NCBI GenBank assembly: GCA_001779315.1
Contig: MFJU01000025.1
Coordinates: 1-54,395 of the forward strand
DNA: 54,395 nt
Source of the DNA: Candidatus Gottesmanbacteria bacterium RIFCSPLOWO2_01_FULL_42_22
GTDB lineage: Bacteria > Patescibacteriota > Microgenomatia > 2-02-FULL-39-11
Reading direction: 5' to 3'
The translations under genes were made by a program, and so were the position numbers. Under the pieces are notes generated by a model. The model had not been told where the DNA came from. It did not search any database and was given only the letters and a program-made list of their open reading frames with translations. Shown here in pieces: positions 53,958 through 54,395 of the stretch (the first letter of the stretch is position 1; every line of letters starts with the position of its first letter).

Positions 53958-53973
53958 CCTAAATATCAACCTA
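53952..53973 (-). repeat. Two direct repeats TAGGTTGATA overlapping the -35 region
   Basis: On the minus strand the 10-mer TAGGTTGATA occurs at 53973-53964 and 53961-53952, separated by two bases (12-bp period, about one helical turn). The downstream copy ends in the -35 TTGATA. A regulator binding site or tandem -35 elements are possible. Confidence 0.5.
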
Positions 53974-54083
53974 ATTTTTTTCTTAAATATTTTTATAAAA
54001 CCTGATATCTTTTTAATCGTCCTGTTAAGACATAGATATGAGTTTTTTGTTAGTAGATTTTCAGAAAGATATTGAAATTATAA

Positions 54084-54133
54084 GCTGACGATGAATGGGA
54101 CATCCCCGCCTTCCTGCGCCAAGGCAAGCATTA
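54084..54133 (+). pseudogene. Displaced ftsZ 3' fragment (right copy of the repeat)
   Basis: Sixteen codons and a stop, reading [16 protein letters not shown], preceded directly by an in-frame TAA and with no start. Fourteen residues are identical to the real FtsZ tail. The first 20 bases of the shared block match ftsZ perfectly; the rest differ only at synonymous positions. It is best explained as the original or donor ftsZ end split off by an insertion. Confidence 0.8.
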
Positions 54134-54353
54134 AGACGTCCAAATACACTATCCCTCTCAAATCCACACCGGTGATTGTACGACTAATTTTTATTTTTGA
54201 ATATATTTAGTAAAAAAATGAAATCACTATTTATCTGAGAGTATTGTTATATAAACCAAAAAGGTGAAAAAATTGATTAAGAATTTTAAATTTGCTATAT
54301 AAGTGCCCAGGTCCAAACACATCCCGTAGACTTCATTAACTATGAACGGCAGG

Positions 54354-54359
54354 TATAAT
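54354..54359 (+). promoter_or_regulatory. -10 box (TATAAT) of the gene starting at 54369
   Basis: Perfect TATAAT nine bases before the ATG at 54369, again giving a leaderless or nearly leaderless transcript. The upstream TTCATT at 54332 with a 16-base spacer is a weak -35. Confidence 0.45.
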
Positions 54360-54368
54360 GGTGCCTCT

Positions 54369-54395
54369 ATGAAAGCTCATTTCATTCTTCCGGGA
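54369..54395 (+). CDS. Start of an unknown gene cut by the window edge
   Basis: Only nine codons are visible (MKAHFILPG). The ATG and frame are supported by the TATAAT just upstream and by the return to a base composition like the dcw genes. Too little sequence to name a product. Confidence 0.4.

Larger units (their letters stand above)
52781..54109. mobile_element. Putative integrated cassette in the 3' end of ftsZ
   Basis: Bounded by a perfect 20-bp direct repeat (52781-52800 and 54090-54109) lying in the codons for the FtsZ tail. Removing one repeat plus the 1,289 bases between would leave ftsZ joined to the right-hand tail and encoding exactly the same protein. The interval holds only one gene, oppositely oriented, with its own promoter and visibly higher AT content than the dcw genes. 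No integrase, transposase or terminal inverted repeat is seen, so it would be non-autonomous or a remnant. An alternative is an old ftsZ duplication or a strain recombination event. Confidence 0.5.
53939..54368. other. AT-rich 430-base region without a gene
   Basis: This region between the PLD gene and the next start holds the PLD promoter with its two repeats, the displaced ftsZ tail (54084-54133) and a promoter near the right end. Bases 54180-54300 are very AT-rich with no open frame of note. I see no tRNA, hairpin terminator or recognisable RNA gene. A short palindrome CACCGGTG at 54167-54174 is present without a clear role. Confidence 0.5.

Noticed and set aside
54091-54210. A 39-codon ATG frame starting inside the displaced ftsZ tail
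   Set aside because: It arises because GATGAATGG contains ATG out of the ftsZ frame; no ribosome-binding site, and the sequence is partly low-complexity. Chance frame.
52865-54226. A 12-base direct repeat AAAATGAAATCA at 52865-52876 and 54215-54226, possibly a second set of element ends
   Set aside because: AT-rich and low-complexity, at unequal distances from the ftsZ repeats (40 versus 82 bases after the stop codons); can occur by chance in such sequence.
54301-54340. GCCCAGGTCCAAACAC considered as the T-arm of a tRNA
   Set aside because: No GGTTCRA core, no pairing acceptor stem or anticodon arm around it.
1-54395. Alternative genetic code (TGA as glycine), known in some Patescibacteria
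   Set aside because: TGA ends many genes exactly at overlapping starts (ATGA) and conserved proteins have their normal C-termini, so TGA is a stop here.

Overview
The window reads as chromosome from a Candidate Phyla Radiation (Patescibacteria) bacterium, most likely Microgenomates-like. This is an inference from gene content and style: almost gap-free operons with 4-base overlaps, moderate AT-richness, an ordinary code (TGA is a stop), DUF4012 and DUF2079 membrane proteins, Mur ligases without their usual N-terminal domain, a short RecO, and a division/cell-wall (dcw) cluster of unusual order. No rRNA, tRNA or CRISPR array was seen.

Bases 1-25,250 are a surface-polysaccharide locus. It holds four family-2 glycosyltransferases (the first cut by the window edge), five family-4 glycosyltransferases, four polytopic GT-C-type or DUF2079 proteins (one fused to an O-antigen-ligase-like domain), two small methyltransferases, a hexapeptide acetyltransferase, a mannose-1-phosphate guanylyltransferase, a polyprenyl-phosphate sugar-1-phosphate transferase and a DUF4012 protein. 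In its middle sits a tight trio: a 67-residue membrane protein with a DPGTGS motif, a large NoeA-like methyltransferase, and a membrane sulfatase-like hydrolase. One gene (1240-2787) runs against the rest. No flippase or ABC exporter is visible.

Bases 25,260-29,198 link the two blocks: recO, glyS, a small secreted protein, and a membrane protein with a PilM/GspL-like N-terminus and a LytR_C-type C-terminus.

Bases 29,199-52,825 are the dcw cluster: a four-unit MraZ operator, then mraZ, rsmH, ftsL, ftsI, murE, pgeF, murC, murB, murA, a GlmU-like enzyme (apparently starting at CTG), glmS, an alpha/beta hydrolase, a membrane-anchored MurF, a DegT aminotransferase, a FemAB-like enzyme, an undecaprenol-kinase-like dgkA, mraY, ftsW, murG, ftsQ, ftsA and ftsZ. 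It covers precursor synthesis (GlmS, GlmU-like, MurA/B/C/E/F), the lipid steps (DgkA, MraY, MurG), polymerisation and cross-linking (FtsW, FtsI) and the divisome (FtsL/Q/A/Z). murD and ddl are not here.

The most interesting part is just after ftsZ. The last codons of ftsZ are repeated 1,309 bp downstream. A 20-base block is identical; the bases after it differ only at synonymous positions, so both copies end in the same peptide. Between them lies an AT-rich, oppositely oriented gene for a phospholipase-D-superfamily protein with its own promoter. This is the layout of an element integrated into the 3' end of a conserved gene that carries a replacement end, as e14 does in icd. No integrase is present. 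A partial new gene starts at the right edge.

Several of the few genes with their own promoter have TATAAT only 7-14 bases before the start codon, suggesting leaderless or very short-leader mRNAs.
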